From Bromus sterilis (lineage: Eukaryota > Streptophyta > Magnoliopsida > Poales > Poaceae): 64,000 nucleotides of DNA. A model generated the notes under the pieces. It saw only the letters and a program-made list of their open reading frames with translations. It searched no databases and was not told the DNA's origin. Made by a program: the position numbers and the translations under genes. The stretch is taken from NCBI GenBank assembly GCA_950022295.1, contig OX465597.1, forward strand, positions 64,281,016-64,345,015. Reading direction: 5' to 3'. Of the stretch, positions 11,249 to 23,593 are shown in pieces (the first letter of the stretch is position 1; each line of letters opens with the position of its first letter).

Positions 11249-11391
11249 TGTTTGGAAAGTAAGGAACTAGACATATATATTTTTTGGATTTTTGATAAAG
11301 GACACTAAAGCAAGAACTGAAAGGTAAACTAACAAGACTAAAAAGAAAAGATAAAAGATAGTGTGCAACTCCCCTATCTTCAAGCGTGGAG

Positions 11392-11409
11392 TCCCCGGCA
11401 ACGGCGCCA
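11392..11409 (-). other. Primer binding site, tRNA-Asp type
   Basis: TGGCGCCGTTGCCGGGGA on the minus strand matches the 3' end of plant tRNA-Asp as used by Athila-lineage elements. It is 10 bases inside the 5' LTR end at 11420. Confidence 0.85.
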
Positions 11410-11419
11410 GAAATTTGCT

Positions 11420-13083
11420 TGATACACGAGATAAATTCTCGCCCCTCGTTGTTTACCCCAAGTGGAAGGTGAGATGCAGATAGCAAAAAGTTTCCCTTAG
11501 CGAAGATGCTAAGGTTGAATGTCGAATCAATAGGACTCCAACGGATACAAGTAGGTGGTGAAGTGAACAATGGCGTCGTTCACAACTCTAAGTTGCTTAC
11601 TTCACCTGGACCTGCACACACAATAGATAACTTTGCTCCCAACGAGGACAGAGGAGTTGTCAATTCCTCCAGCCTTGTTGTTTACAAAGGATAAAACACA
11701 CGGGATAATAATGATAGTGATAGCTACGGAAAAGTAAATACTGAAAGTAAATTGAAGGTGTAAACAGTGTTGGAAATATGGACCGGGGTACTATGATGTT
11801 CACTAGTGATGTCTCTATCCAAAAGACGGTAAAATAGCCATGCGAGGTAAAAAATTACAGCTGGGCAATTGACAGGATTATGTGCGCAAACCAATACTAA
11901 TTATGCTAAACAGAAATGAAGAGGCTCAAAAGCATGGGCGGTACGCCAAGACAAGTAGACCGAAATCCATCTGCATCTACCTACTAATCATCCACCTTGA
12001 GATAGAACATCTCGCTGGTATTAAGTTGTGAATCCCACCCAAAGTGTAAACTCAAAGCAACAGACAACTGCATTAAAGAACTTTGTGTAAAGTAAACAAT
12101 CCTTGCACCCGCAAGTACAAGCACCGTTGTTTTCCCCCTTGTGGCAACAACACATCCCCTAGACTCATGTTTCTGTCACTCAAGCTAGTCATCGGGGGGC
12201 ATGAACCCACAATCATGCATAATGCTCCCTCTTGGAGTCACTACCTACTACTTGGCCAAAGCAATAAACAGCAACGGAGAACATGCAAGAATTACTAAAG
12301 AACATAAATATAAAAGAAGAGAATCAAATATATAACTCAATCACAATCTGAACATAATCTCATAATCCATCGGATCCCAGCAAACTCAACATAGCAACAG
12401 CAAAAAGATTACATAAGTGCCTCGATCATGTAGGGCAGCTCACGAGGTCTAATCCATGAAGAACAAAGAGGGGAAGAGAACATCACATAGCTATTGATCA
12501 TAGACCCATGGTCCAAGTTGGACTACTCACGGTTAATCCGGGAAGCATCCATGGTGGTGGAGAAGCTCCCGGAGGTGATTCCTCCCTCCGGCAGGGTGCC
12601 AGGAAGAGGTCTTCTGGTGCTCCCGATCTTGGAAGCGCGGCGGCGGCGGAACAGAGAAGAGATCGCGAAAATAGGTTCCGTCTCCGAGGGTTTCTCGTCA
12701 CGGGGAATAAATAGGCGAAAGGGGACAGCCAGAGGTGGGCCAGGGGCTCCAGGCGCCCCCCTGGCGCGGCCAGGGGTGGGGTCGCGCCCTCTGGTCGCCT
12801 GGGGCCCCCCTGGCTCCCCTCTGGACCCTCTCTGGCTCTTCGCGAAGCTTCTGGTACGCTGATTTTTCCTATATATTTCCTGGAATTTTTCTGGTACTTT
12901 TAATAAGGGGCAAACCTGAAATAGAAAAACAACAGTAAACATGAACTGGCACTGGGGTGCACTGAGTTAATAGGTTAATCCAAATATGATCAAAAGTGTA
13001 TGGAAGTTCATCAATATCATAGCAATATCACACAAAAGAGGCATGGAGCAAGCAGAAATTATAGATACGTTTTGGATGTATCG
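11420..13083 (-). repeat. 5' LTR of the non-autonomous element (1,664 bp)
   Basis: Pairs with 3396-5267. The terminal base at 13083 is G where the partner has A (TATCG versus TATCA), a small mutation at the outer end. The copy lacks the roughly 208 bp insert present in its partner. Confidence 0.88.
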
Positions 13084-13088
13084 GTCTT

Positions 13089-13577
13089 CTTTTGATCAAC
13101 AGTGTTAACATGAATTTGAGAGAAGCCAGAGTACCCGTCAAGATAGAAAAAGTGGGTGTTTTTAGAAAACCCCTCAAGCAACTGATCGATAAAGGGCAGC
13201 GGGTAATGGTCCTTCCTGGTTGCCTTGTTCAACTTCATGTAATCAATACACATTCTATATCCAATAACAACTCTTTGAGGTATTAGTTCATTTTTATCAT
13301 TAGGAACAACAGTCATACCTCCTTTCTTAGGAACACAATGAACTGGACTTACCCACCTACTATCAGCTATATGATAGATGATACCTGCGGCTAGAAGCTT
13401 GAGAATCTCAGTCCTGACCACGTCCTTCATCCTTGGGTTCAGCCGTCGTTGATGATCAACAACCGGCTTAGCATCGGGCTCGAGATTAATAGTGTGTTGG
13501 AAAATCGATGGACTAATCCCCTTAAGGTCATCAAGGGTATAGCCTAAGGCATCACGGTGTCTGCAAAGTGTCTCCAA
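13089..13577 (-). pseudogene. Gypsy reverse transcriptase, amino-terminal part
   Basis: The minus frame carries family hallmarks in order: QRRLNPRMKDVV, WVSPVHCVPKKGG, MCIDYMKLNKATRKDHYPLP, and LDGYSGF. This is the Athila/Tat-type Ty3/Gypsy polymerase that copies element RNA into DNA. It is cut at residue ~163 by the nested LTR element (GTCTT duplication), and only a short continuation survives at 3283-3395. The piece from protease to here is separated by a short gap with no open frame, so pol is already degenerate. Confidence 0.85.
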
Positions 13578-13652
13578 TAACCGCTCTTCTTCAAATCCTG
13601 AAAGGTTAGCATTGATAATAACAGGATATATTTTCTTTTCATCTAAATAAGC

Positions 13653-14423
13653 TTACTTGAGCGTATCGGGAAGATATTTGAGGTCAAACACCGGGTCTTC
13701 TTTTGGTTGTGCTAGGATCCCTAAAGGTTCAACCGGAAGATTGTGCTTCAGGATAGCAGTTTGTCTTGTGAATATTTCGTCTAACTCATTTCTCTCCTGC
13801 ATATGCATATCATTCTCGTGGTCTTCCATATATTGCTGCAAAGGATCATTAGGAGGAATAGCAATAGAAGCAATATTTTTAATAATTTTATCATCACTAG
13901 GTAAATTAGCACCACGAGGCTGCTTGGAGAACTTAGAAATGTTAAATTCATATGGATCACCATTGAATTCAACATAAACTTTACCTTTTTTGCAATCTAT
14001 TATAGCACCACAAGTGCTGAGGAAAGGCCTACCAAAGATAATAGGGAAAAAACTATCTTGCACTGAACCTAGTACGAGAAAGTCGGTAGGATACTTTACC
14101 TTTCCACATAGGACTTCAACATCCCTCACAATTCCAATGGGAGAGATAGTTTCTTTGTTTGCTAGATAAATAGTAACATCAATCTCTTCAAGTTCACAGG
14201 GTGAAATCTCTCCCATGATCTCCTGATAGAGTGAATAAGGAATAGCACTAGCACTTGATCCCAAATCGCATAGCCCGTAATAATTGTGATCTCCTATTTT
14301 GACAGATACAACTGGTGTACCTGAAATTGGGCTTTTATTCTTGGCGGTGACAATGTTAGTTGAAACAACATAAAAATTTATAATGGAATCTGAAACATCA
14401 TTAGTAACTAAATCTTTAACCAC
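13653..14423 (-). pseudogene. Gypsy retropepsin-like aspartic protease region
   Basis: The 256-residue minus frame contains GLCDLGSSASAIPYSLY, the plant Gypsy form of the aspartic protease active site (D-L-G-S). It also has PIIFGRPFLSTCGAIIDC, the flap-side motif typical of Athila/Tat proteases. It would process the Gag-Pol polyprotein. It is in a different open segment from gag (14469-15419) and the reverse transcriptase, implying frame breaks. Confidence 0.82.
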
Positions 14424-14468
14424 CGCAACTTGAGGATCGACCTTGATCAGGTCCTTGGGTTCGTCAGT

Positions 14469-15419
14469 TCATCTCCCACTTTTATTTATTATGCCTGTCA
14501 CAAAAGAGTGCTCTCTCATCCTTGTAGGAAAAGGGGGATTTTCATAAAAAATTGCACACAGAAAAGGGTCAGCAACATTTATATCAACAGGTAATTCTTT
14601 AAAGGGTTTATGATACTGATCCTTCTCCTCCTTAGAAGAGTCAATGTGAGAGGCAAAGTTCTTACAAAAATCAATCATAAGCTGGGAATCAAGACCAATC
14701 TTAGAGCAAAAGGTATTAAAATAATCAGTTTTCACATAGCTCTCAATGTAATCATGCTCATAATTTATAGCGGGTTCAATACCTTTGTTGATTTCCCAGT
14801 CTTCAGTGTTCTTCTGGATCCTCTCAATGAGATCCCATTTTTCTTCGATGCTTCTTGTTTGAAATACCCCGCTAGAGGAGGCATCCAACATCTCCTTATC
14901 CTGACGAGAAAGCCTAGCATAAAAATTTGTAAGTATAATATCTTTGGGGAGTTCATGAATAGGACATTTGAACATTAGGGGCTTCAGTCTCCCCCAAGCT
15001 TGAGCGATGCTCTCTCCGTCATGAGACCAAAAATTATAGATGTAATTCCTGTCTTGATGAATTTCATGAAGAGGATAAAACTTTGTATAAAAGAGAGACA
15101 TAAGCTCTTGCCAATTAAGAAAATGTGAGTTATCGAGGAGCTTATACCCATCTGAAGCTTTATCTATAAGTGATATGGAAAATAATTTCGTCATGACGAA
15201 CTCCATTGACACACCTGCAAGCTTAAATAATGAACATAGTTGAGATAAATATAGTAAGTGTTCACCTGGATGTCTGTCTCCTGCATAACGATTAGCCAAG
15301 ACATAATTGATAATACCAGACGGTATTTTGTAAGGCACAATTTCAGTAGGGGTAGGAGTGACCACTACAGTTGTGGGGCGTTTCCACATAAACAACGAAC
15401 CAAGAGTAGAAGTGTCCAT
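14469..15419 (-). pseudogene. Gypsy gag (Athila-like)
   Basis: A minus frame of about 316 residues from the Met before DTSTLGSLFMWKRP. It contains the retrotransposon gag core (about residues 100-180) with LFYTKFYP, NYIYNFWSHDGESIAQAWGR and LPKDIILTNFYARLS, as in plant Athila gag. It forms the nucleocapsid shell around element RNA. No zinc knuckle is seen within this segment. The same start region recurs at about 1533-1650, showing a second copy. Confidence 0.8.
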
Positions 15420-15501
15420 AGGGACAAAAAGTAGCACTAGCAAAATAAAAACAGAAATATAAAAACTTCCTTACCAGCTTCACTTACTAATAGCGCTACG
15501 C

Positions 15502-15519
15502 TCCCCGGCAACGGCGCCA
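15502..15519 (-). other. Primer binding site, tRNA-Asp type
   Basis: The same 18-base TGGCGCCGTTGCCGGGGA as at 11392-11409, 12 bases inside the LTR end at 15532. Confidence 0.85.
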
Positions 15520-15531
15520 GAAAACAGTACT

Positions 15532-17041
15532 TGATGACCCTTAACTGTAGGGGATCGTTTGTAGCGTTTTTGATAAATAAGAGTGTCGAACCCAACAAGG
15601 AGCAGAAGGTATTGGTAAGTGACTTTGGTAAAGAAATAGCTGCAGGAACTGAAAGATAGCTTTTTTAGGGGGTTTCGATATAAGCAACAAAAAGGTAAAA
15701 GCGAGCAAAGTGAAAGGCACTGAGGAGTAACAAATGGCCCAATCCTTTTGGACAAAGGATAGGCTACAACTGAACTTATAAAGACTAAAGCGTTCTTGAG
15801 GACACACGGGAGAAATAGTCACGTGCTTTCGCCATATTACGTATTGGTACTATGTACTGAGTTGATAAGTGTTGAGTGGGCGGATCTATGCTAGTACACC
15901 CTCTAGACTAAGATCAGTGCACTCTTATGATTAAACATCTTGCAAGCATCCGCAAATACAAGATAGTAATTAAGGAAAAAGCCTAACCATGGCAATACGA
16001 TCGATGATCCATTGTTCCCTTATGCAAAAGCGTGCGAACTGGGGTTCAGGTTTCTGTCACTCCGGCAACCATAAGCATTATTTATACACAATGCATTCCC
16101 CTAGGTCCTTATTAAGGCGAAGTGTTGAGTGTTCGAATCCCACAACACCACTAGGAAAATGGCAACACAACTTAAATATCAAACAACACATATTACTTCA
16201 ACATCATATGACTACTAGCAACTAGACTTCTCCCATATCCTCAAGAACTAAAGTAACTACTCACAAGACATAAAAGAGATCATGATCAGTGGGGGTAAAT
16301 AGATGATAAACAATCTGGACATAATGATATTTCTCTAACAAAACTCAATAGCATTCATCACACGGTAGTAATCAACACCGGTAGAGTAGAGAGGATAGAT
16401 AGTACGAATTACAACACAAGTTGAACTTGTGAGGTGAGATTAGATGATGGTGGAGATGGTGTTGATGTTGGGGATGATGTTGATGATGATCTCGATGATG
16501 CCCGTGATGATGGTGATGACGATGGCGATGATATCCCCTTCCGGGAGGTGTTCTCCCCGGTGGAATCTGCCCACCGGAGATGTCTTTTCTCCTCTGTTGG
16601 TTTCCGCCACGGAGCGGCGGCGGAACTCGCGAAACTCCTCTCTTTTTAGGGGTTTCGGATGATGAGGGATAAATAGGCCAGAGGGGGGAGCCTGGGGTGG
16701 CCCCAGGGGTCCATGCGGCCACCCGACGCGGCAAAGGGTGGGGCCGCGCCAGGGGGCGCCTGGGCACCTGGTGGCCCCCCTCTGGTCTCTGTTTTGCGTG
16801 TCCCCGTCATTCTTATGGAAAATGGCCTCCGACGATTCTCAGGTAATTTGGAGGTCTTCTGAATCAGCAACTCAGCGTCTACTTTTTACCGTTGAATCCT
16901 GCGTCTGCTGCTTCGGCATCGAAAAGTTGCAAACTGTGTAAAACAAGGCAAAACAACGTTAGAATAGCATCTTAACATGAAATATATCAATGAATAAGAA
17001 AGAATTACTATATAAAATAGTGATGCATTTTGGACGTATCA
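15532..17041 (-). repeat. 5' LTR of the Athila-like element (about 1.51 kb)
   Basis: Minus-strand ends are TGATACGTCC and TCATCA. It aligns along its length with 1765-3282, including the GAT/GAC-rich tract at about 16443-16530. Confidence 0.87.
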
Positions 17042-17231
17042 GAAAGCAACAGGCTGTCATCGGCAAAAAGGAGATGGTTAACACATGGAGCCGTGGCAGC
17101 CACTTGCAACCCACCTATTTGCGATGATGAATCTCTGGTTTTGAGGAGGCTTGAGAGGCCCTCTGCTGCTAACAAGAATATATAGGGAGATATGGGATCT
17201 CCTTGCCGAATTCCTCTTGTAGGCTTAAACT
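17042..17231 (-). pseudogene. LINE reverse transcriptase, fragment 2 (FADD region)
   Basis: The minus frame gives RGIRQGDPISPYIFLLAAEG and then HLLFADDSLLL, the classic plant LINE (non-LTR) polymerase motifs including the catalytic FADD. It continues the reverse transcriptase left at 21369-21932. The part after FADD was displaced by the Gypsy LTR ending at 17041. Confidence 0.88.
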
Positions 17232-20200
17232 TGTAAGGCCCGATATGCGATATTGTTCTAGATCTAGATGTTTCCATCCAGATCCGGGGACGAAGCACAT
17301 ATCGGTCCCACCGCGACATATGACGAAGTCATATGCCCCGGATTTCCAACATGATATCACAACATTACAACTACATGGATACAACATCTCATACAATCGG
17401 CATACAACTGCCTTAAATACATTACATCAGCGGAAGATACATGTCTGAGTACAGACTACAATCAAATGCCTATTGGCAAAGGTAAAACACACCATTCCCG
17501 TAACCACACGGGTCCAGGTTCTCCGCCGGGATCCGCCTAACTAGTCGTCGTCGAGTCTTCATGAAGGCGTCCCGAAGAAGGGTCGTCGAGCTCCTCTAAA
17601 GTCCAAGATTGTTTTCATAACGTGCGTAAAAGAGAAAAGAGGAGATGAGCTATATCAAAGTCTTGTAACTAACTTCTCATGGGTAAGATGGGGGTAGTGG
17701 TGAGGTTGCAGACGCACTAGCAATATATGAGTGGCTAACGGTCTATTTTAGGGTAAGATGAGAACCAAGCATTCGATGAGGAATCTCCTCCAACAAGTCT
17801 TGCTATCAGCTACTTACGCAAACATTCCTATCATATCCTTTTCCTCCTCTTCGCATCCTGACGAAGAAGAAGCGGTCAAGGCACACACACGTTGAACAAG
17901 TTGTTAAGATTATCTCAGTTGTTGTTGTCTATGAACAAGGAGTAGGTCTCAAGTCGTCCATAACCGTGGACACGGCTTCTCGAAAAGATTTAACCCTGCA
18001 GGGGTGTAAAACTGCCCATTACAAGGCTCCGCACGCACGCCCATCTCTCTCAGTTGCTACCGATCACATGCAACATTTTATGATTTAGTTCCGAGAGATC
18101 CAAAACGACAGGTCCCTCTAACTAACAACGCACAAATCCGGGTGGCCCCCGGTGAGTCGACATCACACTCAAAAGACGGTCGCGCTCTTGAATCGGTCTC
18201 TACCGTCTGGACGAGGTCGGGATAACCTACCCTCGCCCGGGCAGGCTCCCTAGCTTCCAGGTGTGGAACAATAGGATATACCATCCCGCTGTCCCGGTTT
18301 GTTGGAAATCCGCAAGGCTAGCAACTCGCACACACACAGTTTGCAAATGGTAATCAGCTTGGGCCACCCCTAGAAATGTTTGAAGCTAGGTAGGTAAGAA
18401 AAGGGGACCCCATAAAATCCCACACGCGGTTAGGCACGCTCGTCAAGAGACACAATACCCGGAACTCGGGTCCTAGGTGACTCGAATGGAACAAAGTGTC
18501 GGGGTGGGATAGCCTAGACCTTCCATCCTTCGTCGAGTATAGTCAACATTATAATAATCATATCATCCACAACAATATAATAATGTGATAGCCCAATCCA
18601 AGGAGTAACAGAATAACAGTAGATAGCATCCTAGCATGCATACTAAGCAGTGGTTGAGCGAGCAAAAGTAACATAGCCGAACAAGGTTTGCTGGGATGTG
18701 GAGGACATGGTTGTTTGGGTTTATTTGAGAGGCATGAATATGAAGTGGTAGGATCAAGCAATCGTTCTATCCTACACCTAGGCGCGAGTGAGTTGAAAGT
18801 TATAAGCATGATATATGCTCCCCCTTACCTGATGAGAAGACGAAGCCGAAGGTGTAGTCAATCGCAACTCGCATCGTCTCCGAGAGGTACCCGCGGAAGC
18901 ACACAAGAAGGAAACACTGGAAAAGGCAATCGACGAGCAAGCATCTATTACTACGAAGAATTCATGAGCAAACATCAACAAGAAGGCAACAGGAGAGAAC
19001 GCACTACGGTATCGCATCTATCGTCGAGAGCGGTTACTAGCAGGTTAAGTGGAGCATTTGTCACACACGACGATACCGCACATTTAGAATGGTTCAAGTT
19101 GTTTAGCTACACAACATGAGCAAAGGTTGTTAACATGGCATCTCACCCAAGCATGGCATAGCACACAAACATGACAAGAGGTCAAACATAAGGTAAACTA
19201 TCTATGCTAGTCAATTTAAGTGAGGCACAACCTAAACATGGCATACACTAAGTGCCCCACGACAATTTAAGTAATTGGTACTGTTCTTCCCTAAACCATA
19301 TTTTAGGTTGGTTAACAGCAGCAAAAAAATAGCATAAACACAAAGTACATGAAATTCGAATCAAGTTACATGTAAAGAACACTCCAAACGGAGTTACGGT
19401 TAAAAAGATACAAGCAATACAAGTTACAGGCACAATCTGCCAACATCAGGTAGCACACTTTAGAGCAACAAATAAGCAAGCAAAAGGTTGTAAACATGCA
19501 CAACAATGATATGCAACTAAAGTATACATGTCAGGCATGGCATGGCAAAAGGAATCATGCAAATAGGCATCATGGTTCACTAGTTATAAGCAACACAAAA
19601 AGCTATAAAACATTACTGGTCAAGGACTTAGTGAAAATCAGGAAAACAGGGCAGAAACTGTTATTTTCATGCTGTATAAATAGGAGCAAAACTATATGCA
19701 AATGTGCAGCAACATGACATGGCAATATGTGGACATGAAGTAGACATGATGGTGATCAGGTACAAACAAGAATCAAGGTCATATGCATCACAAATCAAAA
19801 GATATTAAACGTGCAACATGGAATCGGAAAGTTACAGACTTAGTGAAAACAGAGGTGGCTGTCAACAACAGCGGGATAGCAACTTTGGAGCTAAACATAT
19901 CTATGACCAGGAATGTAAACATGACAATGCAATACATATAATGGAATTAGACATGGTGCTTAACAGTATGCAACAAGAATCAATAGCATAGGCCTCATGG
20001 ATGTGACACAATCACCAATCAAACTTGCAATAAAATAACAACAACAGCACTTAACAAAAATTAGCAGTAGTTAACAGTCTGGTGCCCACTTCAGCAGTGA
20101 TTAACAACATCAAGATGGCCTCAAATCAAACAGCTCACTAAAGATGAAAGTTAGAGCACATCACAGGCAACAATTTTCATTTTGGAGGCAACGTCATCCG

Positions 20201-21368
20201 AGCTACGGTTTAATCGCAAATCTACGCACGAAACTGAATACGGCAACAGAATAAAAAGACTTAGCAGAAATTAGAAGGCAAGGAGAGAAAAAAACACCTT
20301 GACGGGCCGAGGCCCAACTACAGGGGAGGGCGCTGGATAGCACAGCTGCGCTCGCGGCGAGAGGGGCGCGAGGGAGTCCAGCGGCTGCTGCGGGGTGACT
20401 GGGCCGCTTGGGGGCGCGCGGCCCACGAGGCGCAGCCGGCCCAGGTTGCGGCGGGGGCTTGGCCGGATCGGGCCCGTGCCCTTGTCAACGACGGCGGCTG
20501 GCTCCGGAGGCTCTCCGGCGAGGAGCGGGCTGGCGGTGGCGACGAAGTGGCACAGGGCGGCAAGGACGCGACGGATCCAGTGGCGGCGGGGCGAATCCGG
20601 TCGCCGGCGGCGTGCTTCAAGTGGCAAGACGAGGCGGCCGGCTCCACGGGCTGGCGACGGCGGCACGACTCAGATCCGGCCCGGCGGGGCCCAAACCGGC
20701 TGGGAGGCTGCTGTGGGGCTACGTCGCCTCTTCTGGGCCATCAAATCTGAGATCTGATGGTCCAGATCTAAGTAGGGCTAGGGTTTCGTGGATTTGCGGG
20801 CTAGAGGGCAATTTTTGGGGATTTTTTCAGGGGGGTGGCTGCAAGTTTGTGTTAGGGAAACCCTAGAAAGGGGTGGGATAGTGGTGGTCTTTATATAGGG
20901 GGGTCTGGCTGGCAAGTTTACGCAAAAGCCCTCGGGTTTTCTCCCTCGCGTCCGACACTCCACGTTTCTGACTGCCGGGAGTGCACACGACCTCCGATTC
21001 GGGTAAAACTTCGAACTGTGCGATCAGCGTGTCGAGCCGGCGGCGTTCACCTCGCGCTGGAACCGTTTCGAGAACACTTTCCGGCACGCCATAAAAATAT
21101 CCCGTTTACTTATTAAACGGGGTTTTTCGTTCCGTTGGCTGCGGCTGGCCTTGTGCGGGTTTTCGCGACGGTGATCGGGTGAAACTCGGTGTCGCAAAGG
21201 TCGAGTGTCAGGGTGGCAAGGGTCGGTCTCCGTCCGGTACGAGATAAGAGGGGGGAAATAATCATCGATCGATAAATCGGGGATGCAAACACCGCAAACA
21301 AATCAGACAATCAAACAATTCACACCAAAAACAACAATTTTAATTTTTATGAAATCTGGGATGTTACA
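17232..21368 (-). mobile_element. Solo LTR of a large-LTR (LARD/Sukkula-like) retrotransposon, 4,137 bp
   Basis: Plus-strand ends are TGTAAGGCCC and GGGATGTTACA, and perfect AAACT duplications flank it (17227-17231 and 21369-21373). It has no internal repeat pair, primer site or pol, so it is a single long LTR. A TATA box on the minus strand at 20889-20898 and a GC-rich leader (20300-20870) suggest transcription leftward. It interrupts a LINE reverse transcriptase between two adjacent motif blocks. The ends and length closely parallel those of 46282-50419. The family name is an inference from LTR length and ends. Confidence 0.82.
20889..20898 (-). promoter_or_regulatory. TATA box of the 17232-21368 LTR
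   Basis: CTATATAAAG on the minus strand, about 470 bp inside the LTR start and just upstream of the GC-rich leader. Confidence 0.55.
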
Positions 21369-21373
21369 AAACT

Positions 21374-21932
21374 CTTCCAACTTTTTTCCATTAAACAACA
21401 CCGAGTATGAGACTGGCGTGACTAAGCTCATCACTATAGACACCGATCTTCCAGAGAAGCCAAGCTTGACCATGATGGAATGGAGGTAGGGCCATTCCAC
21501 TCTATCATATGCCTTCATCATATCAAGCTTCAGCGCATAGTGATGGTGCTTCAGTGATTTGTTCCTCTTCATAAATTGTAGACACTGGTAAGCCACAATA
21601 ATTTTGTCGGTGATCAGTCGGCCTGGCACAAAAGCCGACTGTTCGTCAGAGATAATCTCCGGGAGGATCACCTTCATCCTGTTAGCCACAACCTTTGAAG
21701 CTATCTTATACAATACATTGCAGAGACTAATGGGGCGAAATTGCGTCAACTGCGTTGGGCTCTTCACTTTGGGTATGAGCACAACATAAGTGTTATTGAT
21801 GCTCTCTGCACTTTCCTCCCCTTTGACAATCTTCAAAACAACGTCAACCACTTCCTCGCCACAAATATCCCAATGTTTTTGAAAAAAATGAGCTGGGAAT
21901 CCGTCCGGTCCCGGTGCTTTCAAAGGGAACAT
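21374..21932 (-). pseudogene. LINE reverse transcriptase, fragment 1
   Basis: The minus frame begins with KAPGPDGFPAHFFQKHWD and goes on to RPISLCNVLYKIASKVVANR, SAFVPGRLITDKIIVAYQ and LKLDMMKAYDRVEW, the fingers and palm motifs of plant L1-type polymerase. It breaks right after FNGKKLEEF, where the solo LTR at 17232-21368 was inserted. The frame resumes in 17042-17231 with the expected RGIRQGDP block. A frame break separates it from the endonuclease ORF. Confidence 0.88.
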
Positions 21933-22076
21933 TTGGAAGAGGGATCATTTGACCTCCTCGGCTATGTACTCCGTGTTCAGAGCCGCATTCATCTTTGGCG
22001 TCGCTTTCGTTGGTACAGCATCAAGGACCGCGTCCATATTGGTGACGCCCTCTGGCGTAAATAAGTCCCTGTAGAA

Positions 22077-23171
22077 TTAGTTTGTCATCTCCTCAAGCTC
22101 CGCTATTGTGCTGATGATGTCGCCATCTGGGTTTTGCAATGATTTGATCAAGTTCTTGCGCCTTCGAATAGAAGCTCGAAGATGAAAGAAATGGGTATTC
22201 TTATCCCCGCTTGCAAGCCAGTCCACCCTTGACCGTTGTTTCCACAACACCTCCTCACGATGGTATAGTTCGACAAGCCGGTCAGTGATTTCAATCTCCC
22301 TGGCAGTAACTCCAACACGTCCTGGGATTGACCGGAGACTTTCCAATTCCCGTTTCAGTTTTGCAATCTCCCTTCTGACATTTCCAAAGGTGGTGCAGTC
22401 CCAGCCAGCTAGATCACCCGAAAGTTCAAACAAATTTTCTTTAAGGTGTGAGACTGAAGTCGCCTTGGCGCTCTTCTCCCAACTTGATTTGACGCACGGC
22501 TTTAGTTGTTCATGCAAGTCCCACATTAACTCATATCTGAAGAGCTTCTCCCTTCGCTGGGCCATGGTGGAGTGATCAAACTGGAGCAAAACCACCTGAT
22601 GGTTAGAACACGCAGATACGTGATGCTCCACTTGCGCCCCCGAGAACATGCCGCTCCATTCAGAATCCGCTACTGCTCGGTCTAGATGCACGCGGGTATA
22701 ACTACCACCTGCAACACGTTTCTCAAAAGTCCATGGAAGACCAACATGGCCTAGATCCATCAGACCACACACATCTAGGGTGTCTCTGAAGCCATCGAGT
22801 CGGGCTTGGCTTCTCGCTCCTACTCCCTCATACTCTGAATGATGCAGCACTTCAACTAAATCACTGAGAACAGCCCAAGGAGTGATTGGAGAGACAACTA
22901 TAGAGCGTATCATCTCCCAAGTTTTGTGTCTATCCGTCACCTGTGCCTCGCCATAAACACATATGATCCTCCAAGGGGAGGGTCCAAGATCCAACACAAC
23001 TGAGTCGATGTGGTATTTAGAGGATCCTTTTATTTCAAGGTTTATATCATTATTCCAGTACATGCCACTTCGACCAGAACTACCAACAACAAAAGATTTA
23101 TTGTAACCAAAAGTCAAAGCTAAAATCTCCGCGCGCGACTTGCTTATTTGAGTTTCCACAAGACAGAACAC
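22077..23171 (-). pseudogene. LINE ORF2 endonuclease region and linker
   Basis: A 364-residue minus frame with an APE-type endonuclease signature spread over about residues 30-200 (SGRSGMYWNNDINL, WRIICVYGEA, HLDRAVADSEW). A linker ending WLASGDKNTHFFHLRASIRR follows, found in plant L1 ORF2 before the polymerase. It would nick target DNA to prime reverse transcription. The amino-terminal start of the endonuclease (before MFCLVETQ) is not in frame, and the frame ends at 22077 short of the polymerase, so ORF2 is broken. Confidence 0.85.
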
Positions 23172-23593
23172 GACGGGGTAAACTTGCTTGCGAGCTCACG
23201 AGCCTCTCGAACTATCGCGGGGTTACCTAACCCGCGACAGTTCCAGCAGAGGAGACTCACTGAGACCGGCGCGACACCTCTTAGGTACCCGCCGAAGTTG
23301 GGTTGGAGCTCTTGATCTGTTTCTCATTTTTTTTGTGCCATTGATAGTTTTGGATCTTTTCGGATCTTGTTTAGGAGGGGGGCTTGGCGGGACACTAGAT
23401 AAACTAGGAGGTGCATTAGCCTGATCAGTGGCCATTGGAGTAGCCGGGGGTGAGGGTCACTCTCCTCTGCAACCCTTTTCCAGTACGGGTCCTCGTCGGC
23501 ATCCTACATTGCAACATCCTTGGCTGCCGGGGCAATCTCTTGAAGCTGCGATTTCATGCTAGCATCACCAGTTTTGGGTGGTTTCTTCTGCCA

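Larger units (their letters stand above)
3396..13083 (-). mobile_element. Non-autonomous Gypsy-like LTR retrotransposon with ORFan, itself hit by a Copia solo LTR
   Basis: Complete element on the minus strand: 5' LTR 13083-11420, tRNA-Asp-type primer site 11409-11392, one long ORF (11248-10019), long non-coding interior, polypurine tract at about 5281-5268, 3' LTR 5267-3396. Five-base duplications GTCTT flank it (3391-3395 and 13084-13088). No gag, protease, reverse transcriptase or integrase motif is seen, so it presumably depends on proteins of a related autonomous Athila-like family with the same primer site and LTR ends. Without the inserted solo LTR it is about 7.9 kb. Confidence 0.88.
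13084..17041 (-). mobile_element. Athila-like Gypsy element, 5' half (LTR, gag, protease, reverse transcriptase start)
   Basis: Minus-strand order: 5' LTR 17041-15532, primer site 15519-15502, gag 15419-14469, protease 14423-13653, reverse transcriptase from about 13577 down to the insertion of the 3396-13083 element, resuming at 3395. Its right LTR end lies directly after the FADD motif of a LINE reverse transcriptase (17042 onwards), so it was inserted in that LINE. Remaining pol and the 3' LTR are missing or outside the window. Confidence 0.85.

Noticed and set aside
20271..20866. Cluster of 110-150 residue frames on both strands in GC-rich DNA
   Set aside because: It sits in the leader part of a 4.1 kb solo LTR. 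The frames are Ala/Gly/Arg/Pro-rich by composition and no domain is visible.
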